This document shows positions 1-7,170 of a stretch of DNA of 64,000 nt, one piece after another. Source of the DNA: Thermohalobaculum sediminis (lineage in GTDB: Bacteria; Pseudomonadota; Alphaproteobacteria; Rhodobacterales; Rhodobacteraceae); assembly GCF_023487995.1 (NCBI RefSeq), contig NZ_JAMFKN010000005.1:186001-250000 (forward strand). Direction: 5' to 3'. A program made the position numbers and the translations under genes. The stretch's first letter is position 1; every line of letters starts with the position of its first letter. The notes under the pieces were generated by a model. That model was not told where the DNA came from. It searched no databases and worked only from the letters and a program-made list of their open reading frames with translations.

Positions 1-69
1 GCGATCACCTACGAGCTGATCACCGACCGCCAGGGCCGCAGCTCGGCCGGCGAGCTGAAGCTGGCCTGA
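1..69 (+). CDS. Cold-shock protein (CspA family), C-terminal fragment
   Basis: Only the last 22 codons are in the window, read in frame from base 1 to a TGA. The peptide reads AITYELITDRQGRSSAGELK followed by LA. This matches the usual end of CspA-type proteins, where a final beta strand (YELxxDR) is followed by a short polar stretch and xLKLA. Such proteins are about 70-residue OB-fold RNA chaperones that bind single-stranded nucleic acid. The RNP motifs lie upstream of the window, so the family call rests on the tail alone. A strong intrinsic terminator follows 40 bases after the stop, consistent with a single-gene transcript. Confidence 0.6.
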   Translation, partial: AITYELITDRQGRSSAGELKLA

Positions 70-108
70 GGGCTGGTTCGGCCGCGAGAGGGCGGCCTTG
101 GAGACGGG

Positions 109-145
109 ACCCCCGGGGCGCGGGCCGCGGGGGTTTTCGCTTTTT
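109..145 (+). terminator. Intrinsic terminator after the cold-shock gene
   Basis: ACCCCCG (109-115) pairs perfectly with CGGGGGT (128-134) around a 12-base loop. It is followed by TTTTCGCTTTTT, which gives the U-rich run expected of a Rho-independent terminator. It lies 40 bases after the stop codon of the cold-shock gene. Confidence 0.8.
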
Positions 146-534
146 GGGGGGCGTCGCGCGTGAAATTCGGGTCACGGCTCCGATGGGAAAGGACGGCCGT
201 CTAGCCGGATGCGTCAGCGAGCATGTGAACGAGCGACCGACTTGTGCCTCCCGCTGCCCGAGAAAGCGGCGCACCCGGCACGCCGGGGGCAACACGGATA
301 TGGGACAGCGCGCGTCGCCGCAGGGCGGGGTTCACCCCGCCACTGGCCGTGCCTCGATTGTTGGGGTGAACCCCGCCCTGCGGTATGAGCCCCGGATTTG
401 ATACAGCGCGACAACAACGCTGCGAGTGATGCGGTGATCACGCAGTCGATAGGTTGTGGATGTACAGGTTCGGAGCGAGTGGCGCTTCAGAGGATTTTGG
501 GAAACATAGCGTAGCCCAATAATTGGCCGCCCCC
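146..534. other. Intergenic region without a convincing gene
   Basis: Between the cold-shock terminator and the end of argF I see no reading frame with a ribosome site or recognisable protein. The only clear structure is the 21-base inverted repeat at 318-383. The segment 390-535 is less GC-rich than its surroundings but shows no motif I can name. Confidence 0.5.
318..383. repeat. Palindromic repeat pair (REP-like)
   Basis: A 21-base sequence at 318-338 recurs as its exact reverse complement at 363-383, separated by 24 bases. The core is GGCGGGGTTCACCCCGCC, itself nearly palindromic. The pair could fold into one long hairpin or two small ones. A degenerate relative (GCGCGGGTTCACGCCCGCGC) lies at 52516-52535, which suggests a dispersed intergenic repeat family rather than a gene-specific signal. 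Confidence 0.65.
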
Positions 535-1464
535 TCACAACACCCCCAGACACCACCGCACCACCCCCTTCTGCACGTGCAGCCGGTTCTCCGCCTCGTC
601 GAACACCACCGACTGGGGGCCGTCGAACACCTCCGACGTGACCTCCTCCTCGCGATGCGCGGGCAGGCAGTGCATGAAGATGGCGTCGGGCTTGGCGTGG
701 GCCATCAGGGCCGCGTTCACCTGGTAGGGCTTGAGCTGGTTGTGGCGGCGGTCGCGGGCGGTCACGTCGTCGTGCATCGACAGCCACGTGTCCGCGATCA
801 CGCAATCGGCCCCCACGACCGCCTTCATCGGGTCGCGCTCGAAGGTGATCACGGCGCCCCCGGCGCGGGCGGCCGCCACGATCTCGGGGTCGGGGTCCAG
901 CGTCTCGGGGCCGGTGATGACAAGCTCGTAACCGAAGCGCTCGGCGCCGTGGATCCAGCTTGCGCAGACATTGTTGCCGTCACCGGTCCAGACGATCCGC
1001 GCCCCGCGGATCGGGCCCTTCCGCTCCTCGTAGGTCATCACGTCCGCCATGATCTGGCAGGGATGCGAGCGGTTCGTGAGCCCGTTGATCACCGGGACCG
1101 AGGCGGCCGAGGCCATCTCCTCGAGCGTTTCCGGCGCGAAGGTGCGGATCATGATGGCATCGACATAGCGCGACAGCACCCGCGCCGTGTCAGCCACGGT
1201 CTCGCCATGCCCGAGCTGCAGCTCGTTGCCCGAGAGCACCATGGTCTGCCCGCCCATCTGGCGGATGCCGCAGTCGAACGAGATGCGGGTCCGGGTCGAG
1301 GGCTTCTCGAAGATCAGCGCGACCATGCGGCCGGCCAGCGGCTGCTCGGCGTCGGGCGCGAGCCGGGGCTGGCCCGCGCGGGCGTCCTTGAGCGCCTGCG
1401 ACTTGCCCAGGATCGCCCGCAGCTCGCCCGCCGCGACGAGGTCGAGGTCGAGGAAATGTCTCAT
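535..1464 (-). CDS. argF: Ornithine carbamoyltransferase
   Basis: Joins carbamoyl phosphate to ornithine to give citrulline in cytoplasmic arginine synthesis. The 309-residue product has the family's usual length. The carbamoyl-phosphate loop STRTR lies at about residues 56-60. HPCQ follows in the first domain at about 134, and the ornithine-side motif [11 protein letters not shown] lies near 270. The start ATG overlaps the stop of argD by four bases (ATGA), so the two are translationally coupled in an argD-argF operon. That order is common in alphaproteobacteria. No truncation or missing catalytic residue is seen. Confidence 0.96.
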   Translation of the reverse strand: MRHFLDLDLVAAGELRAILGKSQALKDARAGQPRLAPDAEQPLAGRMVALIFEKPSTRTRISFDCGIRQMGGQTMVLSGNELQLGHGETVADTARVLSRYVDAIMIRTFAPETLEEMASAASVPVINGLTNRSHPCQIMADVMTYEERKGPIRGARIVWTGDGNNVCASWIHGAERFGYELVITGPETLDPDPEIVAAARAGGAVITFERDPMKAVVGADCVIADTWLSMHDDVTARDRRHNQLKPYQVNAALMAHAKPDAIFMHCLPAHREEEVTSEVFDGPQSVVFDEAENRLHVQKGVVRWCLGVL

Positions 1465-2648
1465 GCCCCGGCCTTCGCCTTGACCGCCGCAAGCGCCGCA
1501 CCGAGGCGGCGCACGCCCTCGGCGATGTCCGCGTCGGGAATGTTGAGCGGTGGCAGGATGCGCACCACGTTGTCGCCCGCCGGGACGGTGAGCACATGCG
1601 CGTCGCGCCCGGCCTGCACCACGTCGCCGCAGGCCGTACCCTCGCGGATCTTCAGGCCCAGCATCAGCCCCTCGCCGCGGATCTCCTCGACGATGTCGGC
1701 GTGCTCGTCGGCAAGCTCGCCAAGGCGCTGGGCGATGAGGCCCGACTTGCGCCGCACCTCGGCGAGGAAGGGCTCGTTCGCCACCTCCTCCATCACCGCG
1801 AGGCCGACCGCGCAGGCCAACGGGTTGCCGCCATAGGTGCTGCCATGCGTGCCGGCAACCATCCCCGAGGCCGCATGCTCGGTCGCGAGGCAAGCGCCCA
1901 GCGGAAAGCCGCCGCCGATGCCCTTGGCCACCGCCATGATGTCGGGCGCGATGCCCGCCTGCTCGTGCTTGAAGAGCGTGCCGGTGCGGCCCATGCCGCA
2001 CTGGATCTCGTCGAGGATGAGCAGGATCCCGTGCTTGTCGCACAGCTCGCGCAGGCCGCGCAGGCACTGCGTGGGCACCGACCGGATGCCTCCCTCGCCC
2101 TGGATCGGCTCGATCAGGATGGCGGCGGTCTGCGGCCCGATGGCGGCATGGAGCGCGTCGTGGTCGCCGAAGGGCAGGTGGCGGAAGCCGGGCAGCAGCG
2201 GGCCGAAGCCCTTGGTCAGCTTCTCGGCCCCCGCGGCCGAGATGGTCGCGATGGTCCTGCCGTGAAACGAGCCCTCGAAGGTGATGATCTCGAAGCGGTC
2301 CTCGCCCTTCGCCGAGAAATGCTTGCGCGCGGTCTTGATGGCGCACTCCATCGCCTCGGCGCCCGAGTTCGTGAAGAACACGGTGTCGGCAAAGGTGGTC
2401 TCGACGAGGCGCGCGGCCAGCGCCTTCTGCTGCGGGATCTCGTAGAGGTTCGAGAGGTGCCAGACGCGTCGGGCCTGCGTCTCCAGAGCCGCGATCAGCT
2501 TCGGATGGGCATGGCCGAGCGCGTTCACGGCAATGCCGGCGCCGAAGTCGAGATAGGTCTCGCCCCCGGTCGTCATCAGCCACGCGCCCTCGCCCCGCTC
2601 GAACTCGAGCGGTGCCCGTGCATAGGTGGGCATCACGGGCGAAATCAC
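1461..2648 (-). CDS. argD: Acetylornithine aminotransferase
   Basis: A PLP-dependent class III aminotransferase that converts N-acetylglutamate semialdehyde to acetylornithine. Visible motifs are the cofactor aspartate in [14 protein letters not shown] and the Schiff-base lysine in [12 protein letters not shown]. The frame is open further upstream, to 2696. I chose the GTG at 2648 (product begins [16 protein letters not shown]) because AGGGGAG lies eight bases before it and the family normally starts within a few residues of PTYAR. The resulting 395 residues fit the family. ATGs at 2663 and 2696 are the alternatives. It is the first gene of argD-argF, with a promoter-like sequence and a hairpin upstream. 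Confidence 0.95.
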   Translation of the reverse strand: MISPVMPTYARAPLEFERGEGAWLMTTGGETYLDFGAGIAVNALGHAHPKLIAALETQARRVWHLSNLYEIPQQKALAARLVETTFADTVFFTNSGAEAMECAIKTARKHFSAKGEDRFEIITFEGSFHGRTIATISAAGAEKLTKGFGPLLPGFRHLPFGDHDALHAAIGPQTAAILIEPIQGEGGIRSVPTQCLRGLRELCDKHGILLILDEIQCGMGRTGTLFKHEQAGIAPDIMAVAKGIGGGFPLGACLATEHAASGMVAGTHGSTYGGNPLACAVGLAVMEEVANEPFLAEVRRKSGLIAQRLGELADEHADIVEEIRGEGLMLGLKIREGTACGDVVQAGRDAHVLTVPAGDNVVRILPPLNIPDADIAEGVRRLGAALAAVKAKAGA

Positions 2649-2703
2649 CGGGCAGTCTCCCCTCATGGGTCCGCGCGCAACACGCGGATCGGACAAAAGA
2701 AAG

Positions 2704-2739
2704 CGCGCGCCCCGGGGGCAGGTGCCCGTGGGGCGCGCG
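2704..2739 (-). promoter_or_regulatory. Hairpin in the argD leader
   Basis: CGCGCGCCCC (2704-2713) pairs with GGGGCGCGCG (2730-2739). On the minus strand it is followed directly by CTTTCTTTTGTCC. The shape is that of a terminator or attenuator in the 5' leader of argD-argF. If the predicted promoter (2747-2775) is right, transcription would begin almost at the hairpin, which would then act on the mRNA 5' end instead. Confidence 0.45.
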
Positions 2740-2746
2740 ATGCGGT

Positions 2747-2775
2747 TTTATCGCGCAGGGCCGGGGGCAAGTCAA
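2747..2775 (-). promoter_or_regulatory. Candidate sigma70 promoter for argD-argF
   Basis: On the minus strand a TTGACT hexamer (2770-2775) is separated by exactly 17 bases from GATAAA (2747-2752). These match the -35 and -10 consensus at 5/6 and 4/6. It lies about 100 bases before the chosen argD start. It was identified by eye only. Confidence 0.45.
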
Positions 2776-2841
2776 TCGGACCGGGCTGGCCAAGCGGGCC
2801 CGGCCGCGTAGAGTGGCGGGGAGATGGAACGGGAGGACGCA

Positions 2842-3261
2842 ATGCAGATCATGCGCGCGGGCACGCGGCCGACGCGGCGGGCGGCGACGGAGTATTTCAC
2901 CGGCACGGTGTGGCAGGATCCTGTCGTCGAGGCGCCCGACCCCGCCCGCGTGATGGCCTTGCGCGTGTCATTCGAGCCCGGCGCGCGGACGCATTGGCAC
3001 ACGCACCCGCTGGGTCAGACCCTGCATGTGCTGTCGGGCGTCGGGCGGGTGCAGGAGGAGGGCGGCCCGGTGCGCGAGATCGCGCCGGGCGACACGGTCT
3101 GGATCCCGCCCGGCGTCAGGCACTGGCATGGCGCGGCGCCGCAGACGGGGATGGTGCATCTGGCGATCCAGGAGCGCGAAGGCGGGCGCGCGGCGGACTG
3201 GCTGGGGCCGGTGAGCGACGAGGACTACCTTCGCGCGCCGGGCGAGGCGGCAGTGGACTGA
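2842..3261 (+). CDS. Small single-domain cupin, mandelonitrile-lyase-like
   Basis: A 139-residue single-domain cupin. The motif [16 protein letters not shown] supplies the first metal-binding histidines and a later H in [10 protein letters not shown] completes the site. WFTGTVxxDP-like and HLAIQER stretches resemble the manganese cupins described as hydroxynitrile lyases and their many uncharacterised relatives, so the real substrate is unknown. I chose the ATG at 2842 because GGGAGG lies five bases before it. An in-frame ATG at 2824 has its purine run too close. It is divergent from argD and shares a 193-base upstream region with it. Confidence 0.8.
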   Translation: MQIMRAGTRPTRRAATEYFTGTVWQDPVVEAPDPARVMALRVSFEPGARTHWHTHPLGQTLHVLSGVGRVQEEGGPVREIAPGDTVWIPPGVRHWHGAAPQTGMVHLAIQEREGGRAADWLGPVSDEDYLRAPGEAAVD

Positions 3262-3395
3262 ACCGCACCCGCCGCGATGGCCCGGCGGATCGGTGCCCGG
3301 CGCAGGAAGGGGGAGCGCCGGGAGATCGGCCTGCAGCGAACGCCAAGCCCCGCGCGAAGCTCACGCGCGTTGGCCCGGCGCGGCGCGCGATGTGC

Positions 3396-3956
3396 TCAGA
3401 GGGAGCGGCAGCTACCGCTGCTGACCCGCGCGGCGGGCGCGCCGGTGTCGCCGGTGGCGAGCGTCAGGCTGAAGCCGCCATCGGCCCCCGTCTCGATCCT
3501 GCGGTCCCAGCCGGAGCAGCGCACCTTCCCGACCGTTACGCCGTCGGGCCCTTGGCTGAACTCCTCGGAGCAGACGAGCGGCAAGTCGGGTTCGCCCGTG
3601 CCGGGCGTGCGCAGGGTGTAGCAGCGTCCCGACTCGGGGTCGTAGCGGCCCTTGGCGGCGAGGCCGTCCATCCGGCAGGTCTCGCGCGGGTCTGAGACGA
3701 GGAAGAACTCGTCGAGGAAATCCTCGAGCGGTGCGCCCGAGGCGACGCGGAGCTCGGCCGTGCGCTCCTGGCAGAGCAGGGCGTTGGGCGGCGGGTCGAG
3801 GCGCACGGCGGCCGCGGTGACGCTGGCCGGCTGCGGCGCCACCAGCGGGGCAGGTTCGGGCGCGGCGGCGTCGAGCGTGATGCGGTCATAACCCGTGAGT
3901 GTCAGGGCAGCAGCGGCGATGACGATGGCGGCGCCAAAGGAATAGGTCGTGTCCAT
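3396..3956 (-). CDS. Hypothetical exported or membrane-anchored protein
   Basis: A 186-residue protein. A hydrophobic N-terminal segment (about residues 8-21) suggests a signal peptide or single anchor. The rest is polar, with eight cysteines that could form disulfides in the periplasm. The start follows CGGAG seven bases upstream. The track frame runs further upstream to 4238, but that part has no hydrophobic logic and crosses lower-GC sequence. I do not recognise the family. It stands alone, convergent with the cupin gene at 2842. Confidence 0.6.
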   Translation of the reverse strand: MDTTYSFGAAIVIAAAALTLTGYDRITLDAAAPEPAPLVAPQPASVTAAAVRLDPPPNALLCQERTAELRVASGAPLEDFLDEFFLVSDPRETCRMDGLAAKGRYDPESGRCYTLRTPGTGEPDLPLVCSEEFSQGPDGVTVGKVRCSGWDRRIETGADGGFSLTLATGDTGAPAARVSSGSCRSL

Positions 3957-4401
3957 CTCGAAGCTCCGAACCCCACGCGGGGAAGCGAGATACGAAAACT
4001 CGAGCCGCGCTTGCGGCTCTCTCTCGGAACGCACGGCTCGACCTTGCGCGGGCCCCGCAAAGGATGGTCGACGCAGCAGGCGACACCGGCCACCGCCGGG
4101 GTGCGCGGGCTGGTCAACGTGGCAAACAGGGCGACCAGCAAGCAAATACACTCTGCCGCTACACCTGGAATCTGGCGGTCGCGGCTCGATCGACCGGAAT
4201 CTTGCAAGGGTATCTACCCATTCCTTGCGCCCCGGCACGCAACTTGAAGTGTCATCCTTAATTGATCGTTAATCAACGAAAACGCGGGATACGGCTCGGA
4301 TTCATGTGCCTCGCCGCCGCGTCGGGCCGGGCCTGCTCAATCTTTGGGCGAAAGATTCCTCGGAGAATCGCGCCATCGGTGACGGGCCGCGAATCACCGC
4401 G

Positions 4402-4458
4402 GGCCATGGGTGGCGCCCTGCGCCGCGCTCGGGCCGCCTGTCCGCGCCACCCATGGCC
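4402..4458. repeat. Perfect 15-base inverted repeat
   Basis: GGCCATGGGTGGCGC (4402-4416) has its exact reverse complement at 4444-4458, with a 27-base loop. No T-run follows, so it is not a standard terminator. It lies about 195 bases before tRNA-Thr, in sequence without a gene. Confidence 0.6.
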
Positions 4459-4565
4459 GTGCCGGTCTAGGACTGTCGGGCCTGGCATCGCGCTGCCGCC
4501 GGTGCGCGCCAGGCGTCGGCCGAGTGCCGTGGCGCGGGCGGCCGGCACGCCGCCAACGGGCCTGC

Positions 4566-4594
4566 TTGTCAGGCCGGGCGGGTTTCGACTAGGT
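4566..4594 (+). promoter_or_regulatory. Candidate promoter of tRNA-Thr
   Basis: TTGTCA (4566-4571) is followed after 17 bases by CTAGGT (4589-4594). It sits about 58 bases before the tRNA gene. The -35 is good and the -10 is weak. The -35 is embedded in a short dyad GGCCTG-CTTGT-CAGGCC (4559-4575). Confidence 0.4.
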
Positions 4595-4651
4595 TCGCCG
4601 CGCGACCCGGCAGGGCCGGCCCGGAAGCGGGCGCCTGCACGCGGGGGCGGC

Positions 4652-4727
4652 GCCGGTTTAGCTCAGCTGGTAGAGCAGCGGTTTTGTAAACCGAAGGTCG
4701 GGGGTTCGAGTCCCTCAACCGGCACCA
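4652..4727 (+). tRNA. tRNA-Thr (TGT)
   Basis: A 76-base tRNA with acceptor stem GCCGGTT/AACCGGC and D arm GCTC-AGCTGGTA-GAGC. The anticodon loop is TTTGTAA, giving TGT at 4685-4687. The T arm contains GGTTCGAG, and CCA is encoded at the 3' end. The sequence closely resembles bacterial threonine tRNAs reading ACA. The first base pair of the anticodon stem (G-A) is mismatched. Confidence 0.95.
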
Positions 4728-4779
4728 TAGCCGCCGTTGCCGTGGCGCGGGGCATTGTGGCCGCGCCTGCTCCCCGGCC

Positions 4780-6438
4780 TCAGGCGAATTCGCCCTGCAC
4801 CTGCCATGTGGGCCAGTCTGCCTGCGGCGTGTGGAACAGCCACAGGCGCGGCCCCTCGGCGGTGTCGACGCGCCAGTAGTCGCGCGTGCCGGTGCGCCAG
4901 GCAGGATCGTCCCACCACCATTCCGGCGCGATCCGTTCGGGGCCGGTGGCCTCGAGCGTCGCAAGCGTGCGGCCGCGCCATCGGAAGCGGGCGGGCGGGC
5001 GTGCCGGGAGGGAGGCCGGGCGGTCGCCCGCGGGCAAGGATTGCGGGCAGCCGCCCGCGGGTATGGATTGCGGGCAGCCGCCCGCGGGGGCGAGCTCGGT
5101 CACCGGTTCGGGCGGGAACAGCGTGATCGGGCGCGGCGGCGCGTCCGCGCCCGGCCCCGGCCAGCGCGCGGGCTCGGACCAGGCGGCGGCGGCCAGAGTG
5201 AAGGCGCGCTCGGGGATGTGGCTCTCGGCCGGCAGCAGGCGGATCACCGCCTCGAAGCCGATGCGGTTGCCGATGCGGGCGATCAGGTCGGAGAGGCGAT
5301 CGTCCGCTGCGGCATCCCGCCGACCCTGCCGCGCGGATCCCATGCCCAGGTCGGTGGTGGCGTGGGCCGCGCCCAGCGCGGCGGTTGTCTGGGCGGGAGC
5401 CAGCGGCTCGGTCTCGACCGCCTCCAGCCGCAGCGCGTCGATGCCGAAGCCCGCATCCAGCGCCTCGACCTGTGGGCGGAATAGCGCGCCCAGCCGCGCG
5501 GGGTCGCGCAGCGGGCGGGCGAGGCGGATCAGCGCGGCCTGATCGGCGCCATCGACCCGCCGGGCGCTGAGGCGCATCGCCCTCGCCCCCATCCGGGCCC
5601 GTTCGAGCTGCGCGCACACCCGGTCGAGCAGCCGCCCGAGCCCGGCCATCACATCGGGCACGAGGCCGATCGGCTCGGGCAGCGACAGGCGGGCGGCGAA
5701 GATGGGCGCGGCGGCGAGCGCCGAGACCGGCTCGGGCTCGGCACCCAGCGCCTGGTCGAGCCGGCGCATCGCCTCGATGCCGAAGCGCCGCGCCAGCGGG
5801 CCGCGCGCCACCCCCGCGAGATCGCCCACCGTGGCCAGCCCCGAGGCAGCGAGCGCGCCCGCCGTCGCGGGATCGAGCCGCAGCGCCGTGACGGGCAGGG
5901 GCGCGAGCGCCGCGCGGGTCCGGCCGGGGGGCGCGATGGCCGGGCTCTCGCGCCCGAAATGGGCCAGCGCCCAGGCCGCGCCGCGGGTGTCGGCCATCGC
6001 CACCCGGGCGGTCAGGCCCAGCCCTTCCAGCCCCTCGGCCAGCGCCACGAGCATCCCTCCCTCGCCGCCGAACAGATGCGCGGCCCCGGTCGCGTCGAGC
6101 ACGAGAGCGCCCGCCCCCGGCGCGGCCGTGTCGAGCCCCACGAGGGGCGAGAACCGCCCCGCCCACTGCGCCAGCGCGCGGCGGAAGTCGGCGAGGCGCT
6201 CGGGCTCGGCCGGCCGGGTGGCGAGGACGGGGCAGATCGCGCGCGCATCCGCAAGCCCCATGCCGGGGCCGAGCCCCGCCGCCGCCGCGGCACGGCTGAC
6301 CGAGACGAGCCGCAGCGCGCCCCCCTCGGCCCCCGCGATGGCAAAGGGACGCCCGGCGCCCCTCAGCCCCTCGCGCCTCAGGCCGTGCTCGGCGCCGAGA
6401 TGGGGGAGCGCGACCGAGATGAAGCGCCGCCGCGTCAT
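4780..6438 (-). CDS. imuB: ImuB, Y-family polymerase-like mutagenesis protein
   Basis: A 552-residue member of the catalytically inactive Y-family branch. In the ImuA-ImuB-DnaE2 system of damage-induced mutagenesis ImuB links the beta clamp to the error-prone polymerase. The N-terminus RRFISVALPHLGAE aligns with the Y-family start but lacks the metal-binding DxD. A helix-hairpin-helix-like stretch (LAASGLATVGDLA, about residue 215) and the LxLPEPI little-finger region follow. The C-terminal third is the usual variable tail, and here it carries a 9-residue tandem repeat. It lies six bases after imuA. No dnaE2 follows; tRNA-Thr comes next. Confidence 0.9.
   Translation of the reverse strand: MTRRRFISVALPHLGAEHGLRREGLRGAGRPFAIAGAEGGALRLVSVSRAAAAAGLGPGMGLADARAICPVLATRPAEPERLADFRRALAQWAGRFSPLVGLDTAAPGAGALVLDATGAAHLFGGEGGMLVALAEGLEGLGLTARVAMADTRGAAWALAHFGRESPAIAPPGRTRAALAPLPVTALRLDPATAGALAASGLATVGDLAGVARGPLARRFGIEAMRRLDQALGAEPEPVSALAAAPIFAARLSLPEPIGLVPDVMAGLGRLLDRVCAQLERARMGARAMRLSARRVDGADQAALIRLARPLRDPARLGALFRPQVEALDAGFGIDALRLEAVETEPLAPAQTTAALGAAHATTDLGMGSARQGRRDAAADDRLSDLIARIGNRIGFEAVIRLLPAESHIPERAFTLAAAAWSEPARWPGPGADAPPRPITLFPPEPVTELAPAGGCPQSIPAGGCPQSLPAGDRPASLPARPPARFRWRGRTLATLEATGPERIAPEWWWDDPAWRTGTRDYWRVDTAEGPRLWLFHTPQADWPTWQVQGEFA
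5025..5089. repeat. 27-base tandem repeat inside imuB
   Basis: Two full units (5025-5051 and 5052-5078) and a partial third (5079-5089) differ at only a few bases. The period is a multiple of three, so the reading frame is kept. In ImuB it encodes AGGCPQSIP, AGGCPQSLP, then AGDRP. It lies in the non-conserved tail. Confidence 0.8.
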
Positions 6439-6444
6439 CGGCGC

Positions 6445-7098
6445 TCAGGCGGGCGCGGCGTGCCGCCCGAGAACCACCTCCCACCTGCCGGGCTGGCCAT
6501 GCCGGGATTTGATCCGGGTCCAGCCGTGGCGCGCGCTGCCGCCCGGCGATGGAAGGGGGGCTGCGTGCCAGCGGCTCTCGGCCGCGTTGGTGGCGAGCCC
6601 GCCCTCCGGCACCAGGCAGAGCCCGATCCCGCCTCCCGACCCGGCGGCGAGCTGGAGGCGCCGGCTTTGCGTGAGGTCGGCGGCGCGGTCGAGTTCGGCC
6701 ACCACCAGTGGCGCCGCGCCCGAGCGCAGCGCCTCCTCCATCGTCTGCAGAAGGGCGAGCCGGCCCACCGGCCGGACCAGGATCAGGCGGGCGGGGTCGA
6801 AATGCCCGGCGAGCCCCTGCGGGCAGAGCATCTCGCGCAGCCGCGCATCGATCAGCCACAGCACCGGCCCGTCGAGTCCGCCTGCGATGGCCGCGGCGAA
6901 GGCCCGCCGCCCCGGCCCCGTCGCCTCGTGCAGCCGCCCCGCCGCGAGCGATGCCTCGGCCAGCAGCGCGCCGGGCGGAAGGGCCGTCGCGGGCCCGGCC
7001 GGAGGGGCGGCGCCCGCCCCGCGCCGTAAGGCCGCGGACGCCAGCCCGGCCGGGGCCGGGGGCGCAGTGCGCAGCATGTCGGAAACGGCTTTGTTCAT
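6445..7098 (-). CDS. imuA: ImuA, RecA-like partner of ImuB
   Basis: A 217-residue protein of the ImuA family, a RecA/SulA-like fold that acts with ImuB in SOS mutagenesis. The sequence has the family's stretches ALLAEASLAAGRLHEATGPG, a central PVLWLIDARL strand and RLILVRPVGR. The C-terminus ends in a GRWEVVLGRH-type motif. The annotated ATG at 7098 overlaps the LexA box at 7093-7107, so the transcript may be leaderless or translation may begin at the in-frame ATG at 7077. It is the first gene of imuA-imuB and is predicted to be SOS-induced. Confidence 0.88.
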   Translation of the reverse strand: MNKAVSDMLRTAPPAPAGLASAALRRGAGAAPPAGPATALPPGALLAEASLAAGRLHEATGPGRRAFAAAIAGGLDGPVLWLIDARLREMLCPQGLAGHFDPARLILVRPVGRLALLQTMEEALRSGAAPLVVAELDRAADLTQSRRLQLAAGSGGGIGLCLVPEGGLATNAAESRWHAAPLPSPGGSARHGWTRIKSRHGQPGRWEVVLGRHAAPA

Positions 7099-7107
7099 GT
7101 TGTGTTC
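7093..7107. promoter_or_regulatory. LexA (SOS) box before imuA
   Basis: GTTC-ATGTTGT-GTTC is an exact match to the alphaproteobacterial LexA operator GTTC-N7-GTTC. It overlaps the first codon of the annotated imuA frame, so LexA would block the promoter or the transcription start itself. Confidence 0.85.
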
Positions 7108-7170
7108 TTATCGCGATTCGACCGCCAAGGTCCAGCGCCGTGGATCCCGGTGGCCCGGTCGTGCCGGTCA

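Larger units (their letters stand above)
3957..4651. other. Long intergenic region before tRNA-Thr
   Basis: Nearly 700 bases without a convincing gene and less GC-rich than the rest. It contains an A/T-rich dyad TTGAT-CGTTA-ATCAA (4262-4276), a small hairpin AATCTTT/AAAGATT (4339-4357) and a perfect 15-base inverted repeat (4402-4458). Frames crossing it lack ribosome sites and recognisable protein. A small RNA or an unannotated regulatory region is possible but unproven. Confidence 0.45.

Noticed and set aside
1596-3695. A 699-residue open frame on the plus strand
   Set aside because: It runs antisense to argD and across the cupin gene. It has an amino-acid mix of the GC-shadow type (Arg, Gly, Ala, His) and no family motif or ribosome site.
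4266-4879. A coding frame across the tRNA-Thr region
   Set aside because: It would read through a clear tRNA gene and has no ribosome site or protein-like composition.
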